The translations under genes and the position numbers were made by a program. A stretch of 64,000 nt of DNA from Symbiodinium natans (lineage: Eukaryota; Sar; Dinophyceae; Suessiales; Symbiodiniaceae): assembly GCA_905221605.1 (NCBI GenBank), contig CAJNDS010002181.1:62501-126500 (forward strand). Direction: 5' to 3'. Under the pieces are notes generated by a model that saw only the letters and a list, made by a program, of their open reading frames with translations, ran no database searches and was not told the DNA's origin. Shown piece by piece: positions 41,491 through 52,672 of the stretch (positions are counted from its first letter, which is position 1; the number at the start of each line of letters is the position of its first letter).

Positions 41491-42687
41491 CTAAGATTGC
41501 TGTGGCTGCTGGAGATCCTATTTGGCGGCCAACAGTCAGCGGAACTCAGGCACGGGCGGTAGGACAACCACATCTAATTGGGATTGAGGATCTCAGGCTC
41601 TGTAGGGTTTTAGGGTTTAGGGTTTAGGGTTTAGGGTTTAGGGTTTGCTGTCATAGGGCGTAGGTGCTGTGAAGGTTAGGTTTCGGAACAAGCTCGAAAG
41701 CTTCGTGAGGTGCGAAGAGCAGCTTTGGCCCGATTGTGGAGAGTTTCATGACGTTCGGGGTTGGGTCAAAGGAATGGTAGGGGGGTCGGGGTTGGCCGAG
41801 GGCCAAGAGGGCAGGGCTGGGCAGGGGAGGGGGGGGGCAGGAGGGCCAGCCGGTGCTGGTCCCGGGAGAACCTGCTCCGGCATATATAGGTCTATATGTA
41901 CATCGAGACATACAAGACCCTTGCAGAGGAGTGAAGAAAGAGTTCCTTGAGCATACCAGAAAGCACCACTTTACCTCGTGTTGCAAAAGAATGGTTCCAG
42001 GACAGGTTGGTTGATATGTTGGATGACCCTTAGGTAGCCGGGATAGAGGGACGAGTTCGGGGTGATCGGGCTTACAACCCAACTTGGGGCCCCGCGGGGC
42101 TTTCCGAGCTAGGGAAGGACCCCTGTAGCCTGTAGGTTTGAAAGCACAGGACTGGCGAGTTTGGGGGAGTGGGGGGGGGGGGGGGGGGGGAAAAAAGCAG
42201 GGGAGGGGAAGGGGTAGGGAAGTGGGGTAGGGGTTTAGTGGCAAAATCCTGAAATTAGATTTCTTAATGCCAGGCCCAGTGCCTTCCATCGGTTGGGAAT
42301 TTCGCGCTTCTTCCGTTGCCTTCATCAAACGGAAGGCGGGACCACCAGCAAGCAAACTTTGTGTTAGGGCTCAAGGTTTTGGGCTTAGGGCCGTACAGCA
42401 GCTGGATTACATATAGCAAAAAGACCGATCTGCCCAACCCCTTGGCGCAAAAGCTTGCCTTTGTGATCCTTGACGTGGTAGGCTCAAGAACCCAAATTCT
42501 CGAAGCCTCTCAGTTTCCCCTATGCTTCCACGAACCTAATAATTAATTATGTCCTCTTACAAGGGTTCTAACTGTAGCCCTAAACCCTAAACCCTAAACT
42601 GTAAACCCTGAACCCTAAACCCTAAAGCCTAAGCCCTAAACCCTAAACCATTAAGGCCCTGGAAGCATAGGCTCTGGTCTGGTAGAA

Positions 42688-42733
42688 CCTCGCCAGTTGA
42701 AATGGGATCGCTCCGCGAGTCCCTTGGAGGTCT
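42688..42733 (-). pseudogene. Exon-like fragment, motif ..LQGTRGAIPFQLA
   Basis: Minus-strand reading gives QDLQGTRGAIPFQLARF. The same motif occurs at about 49,404-49,442 (RAIPLKLA), 56,706-56,765 (LRNLRGTREAVPFQLA) and 61,386-61,445 (LRRQGICKAIPFKLA). I do not recognise the family. Conservation of the peptide over silent change suggests decayed coding sequence. Confidence 0.4.
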
Positions 42734-42752
42734 TGGAGATGCTGAAGTACTT

Positions 42753-42824
42753 GGTTTAGGGTTTAGGGTTTAGGGTTTAGGGTTTAGGGTTTAGGGTTTA
42801 GGGTTTAGGGTTTAGGGTTTAGGG
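42753..42824 (+). repeat. (TTTAGGG)10 array
   Basis: Perfect units between unique flanks. Confidence 0.95.
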
Positions 42825-43189
42825 TACTTATTAACCAATGATAACTGTACTTATAACCCACTCCTGCGCCTTTTAAGTAAGTGCCCGATTATGAATATTA
42901 GTACAGTTCTGACTGTACTGAACCTGCAACTACCCAAGGGTACGATTCCAACGGCTTAGGGCTTAGGGCTTAGGATGGTAAAGATTTAGGGTTTGGGGTC
43001 TAGGGTCTAGGGATTATGGTTTAGGGTTTAGGGCCCAGGATCTCAGCCACCTCCAAAAAGTCCTAAACATTCCCGGATGTCCGTGATGCGCAGCGTCGGA
43101 CACCTCCAAAATCCAGCTTGGCCACGTGAGGTCTTCTAGGTTTGGGGGTTTCGGGTTTGAGCTAGGGTTTTAGGGTTTAGGGTTTAGGG

Positions 43190-43525
43190 TTAGGGTTTTA
43201 GGGTCTTAGGGTCTTAGGGTCTTAGGGTCTTAGGGTCTTAGGGTCTTAGGGTCTTAGGGTCTTAGGGTCTTAGGGTCTTAGGGTCTTAGGGTCTTAGGGT
43301 CTTAGGGTCTTAGGGTCTTAGGGTCTTAGGGTCTTAGGGTCTTAGGGTCTTAGGGTAGGGTTTTAGGGTTTTAGGGTTTTAGGGTTTTAGGGTTTTAGGG
43401 TTTTAGGGTTTTAGGGTTTTAGGGTTTTAGGGTTTTAGGGTTTTAGGGTTTTAGGGTTTTAGGGTTTTACGGGATTTAGGGTTTTAGGGTTTTTGAGTTT
43501 TAGGGCTTTAGGGTTTTAGGGTTAG
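43190..43525 (+). repeat. Homogeneous 8-mer variant arrays: (TCTTAGGG)n then (TTTTAGGG)n
   Basis: About 19 copies of TCTTAGGG (about 43,201-43,355) are followed by about 14 copies of TTTTAGGG (about 43,358-43,470) and mixed units. Each block is internally uniform, so each probably arose by amplification of one variant. Confidence 0.95.
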
Positions 43526-44564
43526 GGTTTAGGGTTTGGGGCGTAGGAATGTCTAGGTTTGTGGGTGTGGGGTTTCGTCTTTGATTCCGCTCCAAAGCAT
43601 ACCTGGGGGCTGATCTTGCTATGTGCCTGTGCTTTTTTCTTCGCGCCCATTGGACCACAATCACCATACCCTCAAAAGTTTAAATAAAGTTTGGGGGGTT
43701 TATCGTAAAAATCTATAGGGACCATAAGGGAGTCAACAGGAAGTATTCCGACACCTATCCTATAAACCCTATCGGTTTCATTCTTGGAGCCACGAGCCAC
43801 AGATACAATCGCAGCCCGTAGGAAGTGTCAAGAGCAACTTACAACGCTAGGGTTTAGGGCTTTCAGGGCTTAGAGTTTAAGACTTAGGGTTTAGGGTTTA
43901 TAGGTGTTCTTGTCTTGGGTTTAGAGAGTTTAGAGGGCTTAGAGGCAGGCACCTTGGTTGGTGGGTCTGTGGGGTTTAGGGTTTAGGGTTTAGGGTTTAA
44001 CGTCCGCACTCACATGTGGATCCATCTGCGTCAGGTGACGCACTTGCGACGCGCGAGAAGAAATGGAAAGAAGGAACCCCGCAAGGTTGTACGGGTGCGG
44101 GGAGTATAGGGATCCCATGCATTCCTGTTCTGAAGGCTGATTAAGGGCTTATTTGGGCGTCTGGCGACCTGATTCAGTTTCGGGATTTCCCGGGCCTGCA
44201 GGCGCAAGGAACGGAATAACCCTCGGGCGGGTAAAAAACTCGGGCAAGGCCAGCACAACTGCGTGGGAAAATCGACCATGGCCTTCTTCTAATTGCAAGG
44301 CGACTCATACCCTAAACCCTAAACCCTACATCCTAAACCCTAAACCCTAAATCCTAAACCCTAAAAGGACATTCGCAACCAGAAAGCCATCGTCGAAGTG
44401 GGCAGTTGCAAGAGCATGGCATCCCGAGAGGGGCCTACTGCATCATGAGAACGGCTGTTCGACTGAGCTTGAGATATAGTTACTATCTAGACTTGGGCTT
44501 TGGGTTTAGGGTTTAGGGTTTCGGGCGTAAAGTGTTCAATGTTGGAAGCAGGTAGGCTCCTTTA

Positions 44565-44687
44565 TTAGGCATCAGTAGGGATGCAATGTACTGGCAGGTT
44601 GGCATCCCCTTCACTCTCCGTGGAGAACCCCGGTGCCAGAGCCATTGCGTCAGCTTGCAGATCCTGCGGCAGCTCCCAGGCCACCAC
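44565..44687 (-). pseudogene. Decayed terminal exon, VVAWEL family (copy A)
   Basis: On the minus strand, 40 codons and a stop: VVAWELPQDLQADAMALAPG, then a part with TESEGDAN and LPVHCIPTDA, then TAA. Immediately upstream is CAG, an apparent splice acceptor, and the exon starts with G. Copies with the same start, core and stop position lie at 51,646-51,762 and 57,300-57,386, and a frameshifted one at 62,647-62,770. I do not recognise the protein. No upstream gene can be assembled, so I call it a gene fragment. Confidence 0.5.
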
Positions 44688-44763
44688 CTGCACTGCAAGA
44701 CGTTCGAGCTCATAGCTGGCTATGCTACAAACATGCAAGCCGCACCTAGACGTTTCTTACTCA

Positions 44764-44808
44764 CCCTAAACCCTAAACCCTAAACCCTAAACCCTAAACC
44801 CTAAACCC
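44764..44808 (-). repeat. CCCTAAA block between two exon-like fragments
   Basis: About six units separate the fragment ending at 44,687 from the one at 44,824-44,924. In the model of a minus-strand gene this block is intronic or intergenic. Confidence 0.85.
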
Positions 44809-44823
44809 CCGTACCATACCAAA

Positions 44824-44924
44824 GGCCCAGCCGCTGCCATGGCGCGCACGTGCTTGGCAGCTGGGGGGTTCGCAGCACATTCATCCTGCATCTCTGTCGT
44901 CTTCGGGAACTCCCAGGCCACCAC
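44824..44924 (-). pseudogene. Exon-like fragment, VVAWEFP family, MAAAGP end (copy A)
   Basis: It starts with VVAWEFPKTTEMQDE after a TAG-type acceptor and ends RAMAAAGP. The fuller version is at 51,904-52,050. It has lost about 14 residues relative to that copy. Confidence 0.45.
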
Positions 44925-45654
44925 CTAGATGGTCGAGACATTGTTGCCCTTAACCTCCGCCTGGTAACGGCAGCGCTTCTCTGAACAATCTTGGAGATTG
45001 GCGAGACTATAGACGATCAAATGTCTGAGGCCCAAACTAAACCTTATAGCGCTGTCTGAAACCTGGCCCTCCAAATTGTTCCTAAACCCTAAACCCTGTG
45101 TTCATGCCTCCATGGCCCTATAGCTTCCTTTGCTGCTGTCGTGCATTTTTTTGATCACGTTTGGATCACGTTTGGATCTCCTTTGGGATCGGTAATGATG
45201 GCATGAATCTCCGGCCTACCAGGGCCCCACGTCCCTTCAACCCAACCTGGCCTATATCTCATCTTTACTCCTCTCATCAATACGTAAGAGCGGTTGCTCA
45301 TGTGTATATAGTATATGCAAGTAAACAAGTATCAGTATGAATTCAGTATAAACCTCTTGACTCCAAAATATGATCTCGACTGATGTTCGGCCCCGATCTC
45401 GTTACCGAGAGAGAGAGAGAGAGCGACACCCCAACCAAAAAATATGGCACACCCAAAGTAACTCTACTCGTGCGTAAATAAAGCGGTTGCTCAAATGAGG
45501 CTGTAACCCTCGTTACCCTACTCATAAACCTACATGAATGTACCCATGAACCTTCCAAGTACACCCAAATCCTAAACTCTAAGCCCTAAACCCTCAACCC
45601 TACACCCTACACCCTACACCCTAAAGCCTAAAGCCCAAAGCCTAAACCCTAAAC

Positions 45655-45770
45655 CCTAACACCAGCCACGAAGCCGCCATGGACCTTTTTGGCTTGGCAG
45701 AAGTGCTCTTCTGGGAGGCCCTGGTGTTCAGTGACGCCGATTTGCTGCGGAAATGGGCCTGCCCAGCTCG
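45655..45770 (-). pseudogene. Exon-like fragment, SAKPKR.MAA family (copy A)
   Basis: Minus strand: HFRSKSASLNTRASQ, then KSTSAKPKRSMAASWLV. Related Lys/Ser-rich peptides lie at 52,558-52,672, 57,884-57,983 and 63,070-63,180. The basic composition resembles many unrelated tails, so no function is offered. Confidence 0.45.
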
Positions 45771-46548
45771 GCAGGGTTTAGGGTTTCGGGTTTCGGGTTT
45801 GAAAAGTGTTTGAGAGATGTTGAAGCTTTTTGGAGGGGTAGCATGTACAGATTTATGTTCATGCACTCTCTTCCTATAAATATGAAAAGTATGCGTATAC
45901 ACTGCCAACAAGGACGCCTAATTGTGGCGACATTCGTGAGTAGTACCACCAGTACCAGTGAGTTTATTGCTATTGCATGAAGCTCCAACTTTTTGTATAT
46001 TAAGTGTTTCTTTCTGTATTGCCTTGGTTTAGGGTTTAGGGTTTAGGGTTTAGGTTTTTAGGGTTTAGGGTTTAGGGTGTGTAGAAGGGAAGCTCGCTGG
46101 TGCTAAAAGCACCCAGGCCGCTCGCTTGCGCTAGCATGTAGTCCCACCCCAACCACCCAAACTATTCTCATCTAGGGTTTAGGGTTCACCCCCCAAACCC
46201 CCCTCAAGGGGGGCTTTCTTGCTTTGTACAGAGGACGAGCAGGATGGGGCCTCCTGGAGCTTTCTGAGCCTGTTAATGGCTCAGAGTTGGGGCTTTCGCG
46301 GAGTAAAGTGAAGGTGCCCAAAACCGTAGTTTCAAGACGAAAAAACTACATCCGGGCACACCCAGCCGTAAGGGCAGCAAAACGGTTTGGGGTCGGCTTA
46401 CGCCCTAGGTCTGAGGCGTAGCCAGGCACTGCAGGCCCCGTGTACCGGGAGGCTTTACCCTCCCTCACCGTTCTGTGGAGACGCTCGGTCGTGGACCTCG
46501 GTCGAAGCCTCGAGCGCCCATATAGATGGACAGCGGCGCTCTCGGCAG

Positions 46549-46611
46549 TTTAGGGTTTAGGGTTTAGGGTTTAGGGTTTAGGGTTTAGGGTTTAGGGTTT
46601 AGGGTTTAGGG
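46549..46611 (+). repeat. (TTTAGGG)9 array
   Basis: It lies at the right edge of the segment found only in duplication copy A. Confidence 0.95.
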
Positions 46612-47345
46612 GGGTACGGTATCCCCTAGTCTTAGTAACTTGACCCTAAACCCTAAACCCAAAACCGTAAACCCAAAACCCCACACCCCCAAAACCCCAA
46701 TTTAACCCCAAACCCGACACCGTATAGTTAAACCCCAAACCCCAAACCCTAAACCCTAAACGGTTGAGGGTGCAGGGGCCTGAGCGGTGGGCTCCTTCAG
46801 GGGGGCAAGGTTGAATGCGCAATCTGCGTGGAAGACCTTGACCGACCTGCTAGCCCCGCTCCTGGGATCTAGAAGGATGGCTTTGGGTCGTTTGGGGTTC
46901 AGAGTTTGGGGTTCAAGCTTTGGAGTTCAGAGTTTGGGGTCCAGCGTTTGGGTTTAGGGTTTAGGGTTTGGGGCTTAGGGTTTGGGGTCTAAGCGTTGGC
47001 GCTTAGGATTTAGAGTTTCGGCCTGGGGATTTGGCAAGCTAAGGTTGTAAATCTAAAAGGCCTCAACCTGAAACTTATAGGAGTAGCAGTAGCAGTAGTC
47101 GTGGTATCGAAATCCTCCCTCCACCCTGGAATGCCCCTAACTTCCGCAGCTCGTACCTATGCAAATCGGGGGGGGGGGGGGGGGGGGGGGGGCGAGGGGA
47201 GCCAATGGGTTGGATTTTGAGGGCTCAGGGGTTTAGGGTTGCATTTTCGGGGGGAGACTGACAGCAACGTAAACGTGAAAGATCGGGGCCTGATTAAGCA
47301 GAATGGGTTGAGATCATGACTTATTGTTTTGGGTTGATACTACCA

Positions 47346-47436
47346 TCTGCTTAAGAGGCCCAAACAAATCCAAGATAATAATCCCTACATTACCTTTGTA
47401 AGTTTTTTTTTTTGGGGGGGTTCTTAAGCAATTAGT
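47346..47436. mobile_element. Foldback family FB6 copy
   Basis: CTGCTTAAGAGGCCC and GGGGGGTTCTTAAGCA are inverse; the core matches 38,031-38,139. Confidence 0.6.
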
Positions 47437-47807
47437 AGGATAAGGGGGAGGATCTTGGAGTTGGCGTAAGCCAGTTCGTTAGACTTTGGGGTTTAGGGTT
47501 TAGGGTTTCAACACTTGCAAGTCAGAGGGGGTTCTGTATCCTATGCCATTCGGGATTTAGAGACTTTTGGGTGTCGGGTCTGCGTATCTCGTGTCTAAGT
47601 CTCAAAGGCATGAATATCTTACAACCGAAATCCGAAGGAGAACTGGCCCCATGGCATCTCAACCCTTGAAGCACAAAACCTGCTAACAAACCCAAGCACT
47701 CACCTCAACACTGAACTCTTCATTTAGGGTTCAGGGTTTCGGCTTTGGGGTTTAGAAACCCTAAACCCTAAACCCTAGACCCTAAACCCTAAACCCTGAG
47801 TTAGGGT

Positions 47808-47900
47808 GGTGCCATCCGAGGCACCCCATCGTTTCGGATGGTTCAGCTGAAGAACTCCACAGCAAGGCTGCTGCCCGGGCACTGAGCTGGGAACACAGCC
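47808..47900 (-). pseudogene. Exon-like fragment, AEPSETMGCLGW motif
   Basis: Minus strand gives SSAEPSETMGCLGWH. Relatives are at about 54,500-54,575 (PAELSDAMGCLGW) and 59,728-59,812 (SADLSEAMGRPG). Unknown family. Confidence 0.35.
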
Positions 47901-50391
47901 AAAACTGCAAGGGTTTAGGGTTTAGGGTTTAGAGTTTAGGGTTTAGGGTTTAGGTTTTTTTGGTTTAGAGGGGGGTATAAGGCAGTGTGGCGAAGTGTCC
48001 TAGGTCGGATGCTGTCAATGCAAGACAACCCCGGCCAAGATTCCAAAAAAAAACAACTAATCCCGAAACCCTAGAAGCTAGTCCATAAGCCATGCAGAAT
48101 GCGAGCGCCCCGGAACTCCGCCTAGTTTCGGGTTTTTAGAGTTTCAGGGTCCAAAACCCAAAAGCCCAAACCCTAAACCCTGAACCAAACCCCAAACCCT
48201 AAACCCTAAACCCTGAACCCTGAACCCCAAACCCTATAGGAGCCCCAAAGACCTGGGTGTGCCGTTCGGGAGCGCGAAGCTCTCTAAACCTAGACCCTGT
48301 GGGTTTAGGGTTTAGGGTTTAGGGTTTAGGGTTATATAGGGTTATATAGGGTTTAGGGTTTAGTGGTTTAGAGGGGGGTATAAGGGAACCCAAGCCCTAA
48401 AACAAAAAGGAATAGGCGCGCCACCCTGGGTCCTAGTACCAGAACATCGGTGGTGAATCGAAACCTGGGACTTGGAACCGTCAAACCTAAACCCTCAACC
48501 CTGTGCAACAAAACCCTCAAAGCCCTGTAAACCCGAAACCCTGAACCTCTAAACCCCTAAACCATAAACCCCTGAACCCCTGAACCCTTAAACCCCCTAA
48601 ACCCCGAAACCCCCAAACCTCCAAACCCCAAGTTATCTACCTAAACCCTAAACCCTAAACCCTAAACCCTAAACCCTCAAGCCTAAACCCTAAACCCTAA
48701 AGCCCCCGGGATCCCGGGTTCCGGAAGTCATCGCCAAGATATTAGGAGTCTGAACGTGCGATGTTGGGGAAGCCTGCGGGGTAGAAGGCTCCGGGTCGGG
48801 AGTTTTTTAGAGCTTACGGTTTTGGGATTAGGGTTAGGGGTTGAGGGTTAAGGGTTTAGGGTTTAGGGTTCTGGGGGTCACAGGGTCTGCGGACTCAAAA
48901 AGGAGTAACTTCGCAAAGGACAAGAAATCGCTGAAACCCACATCTTTTTCTTAATGGTCGGTTGCTCATGCAAGCTGCTCGCACGGGGCAAAGACAAATC
49001 CAAAGCACGGAGGGTAAATGACCACATGCGCAATACTCAAAAATCTGCTTGTTGGGCTCGGGAGAAAAACGGTTCCAACGAGTAGCGCCAATAAATAGGA
49101 ACCCTGTACAATGCGATACAAGGCCCGAGGCCCTTTTCGAGGAGTGTAGGGCAGAACCTCCCGCTGCCACAAACGCACAAGCTAGCGTTCTGATCTGAGA
49201 GCGTGTACTCTGCCTCAGCCAAACGGAAAACAGCACCCCCGAAGACAGCTTGTTCTCCCGCTGAGTTGCGGCGGAACACCTCATGGCAGCCATAACAGGC
49301 CATAACAGCAGGAGCAGCCTACCAAAGAGAAACGCACACATCCAAGTCTTTCTGACAAGCTTGCTTTTTGTGATCATTAACCCTGATTAGTCTAGCAAAA
49401 AACGCTGCCAGTTTCAATGGGATCGCTCTGCGATTCTCTTATACGGGTGCTGCTCTTCGTGCCCCGGTGTGATCTGCGATAGACTCTTGTAGAAAGCCTG
49501 CTAAACCCAAATCCTGGTTTAATGAATCCGTAAACTACATCAATCAATGTGACGGCCCAACAACCGAATCATTCAAACATGTAGCAATGGGTTCGGTGAA
49601 GTCCGAGGCCCGAGAGGGTTCGAAGGGGGCTGCGGCTTACATAAAAGAACGTTAACACCCAGGATTTTTTCTGACTGAACTTTAACACGCATGTGAAACA
49701 AACAAGTTACGCTAAACCCTAACCCCTATAGACCCTAAACCCTGAGCCCCTGTACTTTAAACCCATCCCTAAACCCTAAACCCTAAACCCTCAAGCAGCT
49801 CAAGGCGCAGATGCACATCATAAACGGTGCACGAAACGTCCAGTAGGGTTTGGGGTTTAGGGTTTAGGGTTACAGGCAAGGTTCACAGGGAGGGCCGCCG
49901 TAGCTTGTAAGCCCAAAACTCTAAGCCCTACACCCTAAGCCCTACGTGTGCTGGCTCTTGGCTCTTGAGCTTGACGCAGCTCCGTATCTTACGCAGCGAC
50001 GTTGGCATTGACCGTCCCGCGCACTTAGAAATCCGCGCACTTGAGAAATCTGCTGGGAGATCAATGAAGTAATAAAGCCCTCAAAATCATCAGTAAAAAA
50101 TCAACGGTCGCAAATTTTAAAATATATTTTCAAAAAATCGAGAAGCAAACGTGGATGGAAAAGCACTCGGCGCAGTCGCTTTTTTAAAGCGGCGGCGACT
50201 CATTACGCAGCCCGGAAGCCATCGTCCAAGTGCGCAGGTGTATGACCAGGGGCCTCTGTCATTGGAATGGGCATTTTGTTGCGGGACTTTGGGTTTAGGG
50301 TTTAGGGTTTAGGGTTTAGAGTTTAGGGTTTAGGGTTTAGGGTTTAGGTATGAAGAGATGATGTTGACTCGCAACTCGTCATTTAGGGTCC

Positions 50392-50445
50392 TGTGGGGAT
50401 GGAATGAACCGGCAGTTTGCCATCGTCTTCGCTCTCCATCTTGCA
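50392..50445 (-). pseudogene. Exon-like fragment, ESEDDGKLPVHSIPTG
   Basis: This is a short copy of the C-terminal part of the VVAWEF family (compare ESEGDANLPVHCIPTDA). The exon-start VVAWEF part is not seen. Confidence 0.4.
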
Positions 50446-51645
50446 GGTTTTGGTCGTCTTGTGGGGTTTGGGGTTTCGGGTTTAAGGTTTTAGGGTTTAG
50501 GGTTTGGGGTTTTAGGGTTTAGGGTTCTAGGGTTTGGGGTTTAGGGTTTTAGGGCTTGGGGTTTAGGGTTTTGGGGTTTAGGTTTCGGGGCTTAGGAATT
50601 TCTTGGTTTGTGGGTTTGGAGTGTCGTCTTTGATTGAGCTCCAGAGCTTACATGGGGGGCCGATCGTGCTGTGTGCTTTTTCTTAGCGCCCATGGGCCCA
50701 ATCTAGGTTGGCCCCCATACGTATGCTCTATAAACCCGAGGCCCAGCGCAGCGGCCTTCATAATTAGAATAGAGTTGTGGGGGGGTCAATATCGCATAAT
50801 TCTATAGGGACCACAAGGGAATGTCATTAGTAATTATTCCGACCCCTATACTATAAACCCCATCGGTTTCATTCTTGGAGCCACGAGACACAGATAAAGT
50901 CGCAGCCCGTAGGAAGTGTTAAGAGCAACTTACAACCTCAGGGTTTTTGGTTTGCAGGGCTCAGGGTTTATAACTTATTGGGTTTTTCGGGTGTCTTGGG
51001 TTTGCAGGGATTAGAGGGTTTAGAGGCCCCTCGGTCGGGGTAGTGAATGGCAACCTCGGCCGGTGACGCGCTTGCGACACGCGAGAAGAAATGGAAAGAA
51101 GGAACCCCGCAAGGTGGTACGGGTGCGGGGAGTATAGGGATCCCATGCATTCCTGTTCTTAAGGCTGACTAAGGGCTTCTTTGGGCGTCTTATACGACCT
51201 GATTCAGTTTCGGGATTTCCCGGGCGCTGCAGGCGCCTGATAAAGGAACGGAATAACCCTCCGCGGGTAAAAAACCCGGGCAAGGCCAGCACAACTGCGT
51301 GGGAAAATCGACCATGGCCTTCTTCAAATGGCAAGGCGACTCGTACCCTAAACCCTAAACCCTAAACCCTAAACCATAAACCCTAAACTGAAATTCGCAA
51401 CCAGGAAGCCATCGTCGAGGTGAGCAGTTGCAGGAGCATGGCGTCTCGGTGGGGGCCTACTGTATCACAAGAGCGGCTGTTTTGTGTAGATTGAGATATA
51501 GCTACTATCTAGACGTGGGCTTTGGGCTTTGGGTTTTGGGTTTAGGGTTTAGGGTTTAGGGATATAGCTACTATCTAGATCTAAAAAACAAATGCAATGT
51601 TGGAAGCATGTAGGCTCCTGGATTGAGCATCTGTAGGCTCCTGGA

Positions 51646-51762
51646 TTAAGCATCTGTGGGGATGCAATGTACTGGCAGGTTGGCATCCCCTTCACTCTCG
51701 GTGGAGGGCCGCAGAGCCAGAGCTTCAGCTTGCAGCTCTTCCGACAACTCCCACGCCACCAC
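51646..51762 (-). pseudogene. Decayed terminal exon, VVAWEL family (copy B)
   Basis: 38 codons plus TAA: VVAWELSEELQAEALALRPS, then TESEGDANLPVHCIPTDA. It is in frame throughout, with TAG just before the first G of the exon. Confidence 0.5.
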
Positions 51763-51903
51763 CTACACCGCAAGACGTTGGAGCTCACTGCTATAGTTCT
51801 GCTACACATGTAACCCCTCACCTAGACCTTTCTTACTCGCCCTAAACCCTAAACTGGCCCTAAACTCTACACCCTAAACCCTAAACCCTAAACCCCTCTA
51901 CCA

Positions 51904-52050
51904 TCAAGGCCCAGCCGCTGCCATGGCGCGCGCGTGCTTGGTAGCTGGGGGGTTCGCAGCACATTCATCCTGCATCTCTGTCGTCCCCTGCTGCAGCGCC
52001 GGTGCCAACACGTCGGCTTGCAGGTCACTCGGGAACTCCCATGCCACCAC
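51904..52050 (-). pseudogene. VVAWEFP exon-like fragment with MAAAGP end (copy B)
   Basis: 48 codons plus TGA: VVAWEFPSDLQADVLAPALQ, then TTEMQDECAANPP and ATKHARAMAAAGP. It is preceded by CAG on the minus strand. It is the longest open copy of the family. Confidence 0.5.
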
Positions 52051-52241
52051 CTGGATGGTTTAGGGTTTAGGGTTTATAGGGTTTAGGGTTTAGGGTTTAG
52101 GATTTAGGGTTTAGGGTTTAGGGTTTAGGGTTTAGGGTTTAGGGTTTAGGGACTGCGCGACCCTAAACAGGGACCCAAAGTTGAGGAACCTCCGACATCC
52201 CAAAGGCTGCCCCCAGCACCTCTCCATTCCAAATCCTAAGA

Positions 52242-52306
52242 TTAGGGTTTAGGGTTTAGGGTTTAGGGTTTAGGGTTTAGGGTTTAGGGTTTAGGGTTTA
52301 GGGTTC
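52242..52306 (+). repeat. (TTTAGGG)9 array
   Basis: Perfect units; another array lies at about 52,056-52,152. Both are absent from duplication copy A at the matching place. Confidence 0.93.
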
Positions 52307-52318
52307 GGGGTGCCCTAA

Positions 52319-52431
52319 ATCTGAAGGTGCATGGGTACTGAATTAAGTAGGGTTCTGAGTACCCTAAATGAGGCTGTAACCCTAGTTGCCCTACTCATAA
52401 ACCTCCATTTAAGTTCCCATGAACCTTCAAG
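52319..52431. mobile_element. Foldback family FB2 copy
   Basis: TGAAGGTGCATGGGTACT and AGTTCCCATGAACCTTCA are inverse. A half copy lies at about 45,495-45,560 in duplication copy A. Confidence 0.6.
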
Positions 52432-52557
52432 CACACCCTAATCCTAAACCCTAAACACCCTAGACCCTAGACCCTGAACCCTAAACATTAAACTCTAAAC
52501 CCTAAACCCTAAACCCTAAACCTAAACCCTATACCCTAAACCCTAAACCCTAAACCC

Positions 52558-52672
52558 TAACACCAGCCACGAAGCCGCCATGGCCCTTCTTGGATTGGCA
52601 GAAGTGGTCTTCTGGGAGGCCCTGGTGTGCAGTGACGCCGACTTGCTGCGGAAATGGGCCTGCCCAGCTCGG
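52558..52672 (-). pseudogene. Exon-like fragment, SANPRRAMAA family (copy B)
   Basis: Minus strand: HFRSKSASLHTRASQ, then KTTSANPRRAMAASWLV. It pairs with 45,655-45,770. Confidence 0.45.

Larger units (their letters stand above)
40826..43185. other. Noncoding stretch with telomeric blocks
   Basis: It has the 9-mer array (41,385-41,490), TTTAGGG at about 41,610-41,645, a poly-G run at about 42,170-42,190, CCCTAAA at about 42,577-42,650 and a TTTAGGG array at 42,753-42,824. The 234-codon minus-strand ORF at 41,651-42,355 is rich in Pro from G-rich low-complexity sequence and is not accepted as a gene. Confidence 0.6.
43538..46950. repeat. Segmental duplication, copy A
   Basis: It runs parallel to 50,587-53,387: TTGGAGCCACGAG and CGCAGCCCGTAGGAAGTGT, then GAGAAGAAATGGAAAGAAGG, TGTACTGGCAGGTTGGCATC, GTTTATTGCT.TTGCATGAAG, and GGTGGGCTCCTTCAGGGGGG all occur in the same order in both. 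Copy A has an extra segment of about 470 bp (about 46,079-46,548). Telomeric blocks inside the two copies differ in length. Confidence 0.85.
46951..50586. other. Spacer between the duplication copies
   Basis: It holds a poly-G run (about 47,169-47,192), an FB6 copy, telomeric blocks (about 47,755-47,800, 47,910-47,955, 48,300-48,360, 48,640-48,700, 49,765-49,790, 50,287-50,348, 50,470-50,586) and exon-like fragments. The 160-codon minus-strand ORF at 48,895-49,377 has no domain I recognise and overlaps DR-A-like sequence. Confidence 0.6.

Noticed and set aside
41651-42355. 234-codon minus-strand ORF, Pro-rich
   Set aside because: Openness comes from G-rich low-complexity DNA; no domain, and it crosses what look like repeat fragments.
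43190-43525. CRISPR array
   Set aside because: There are no spacers; units are contiguous 8-mers.
48895-49377. 160-codon minus-strand ORF
   Set aside because: No recognisable domain and overlap with DR-A-like and LKLA-type repeat fragments; kept only as possible exon debris.
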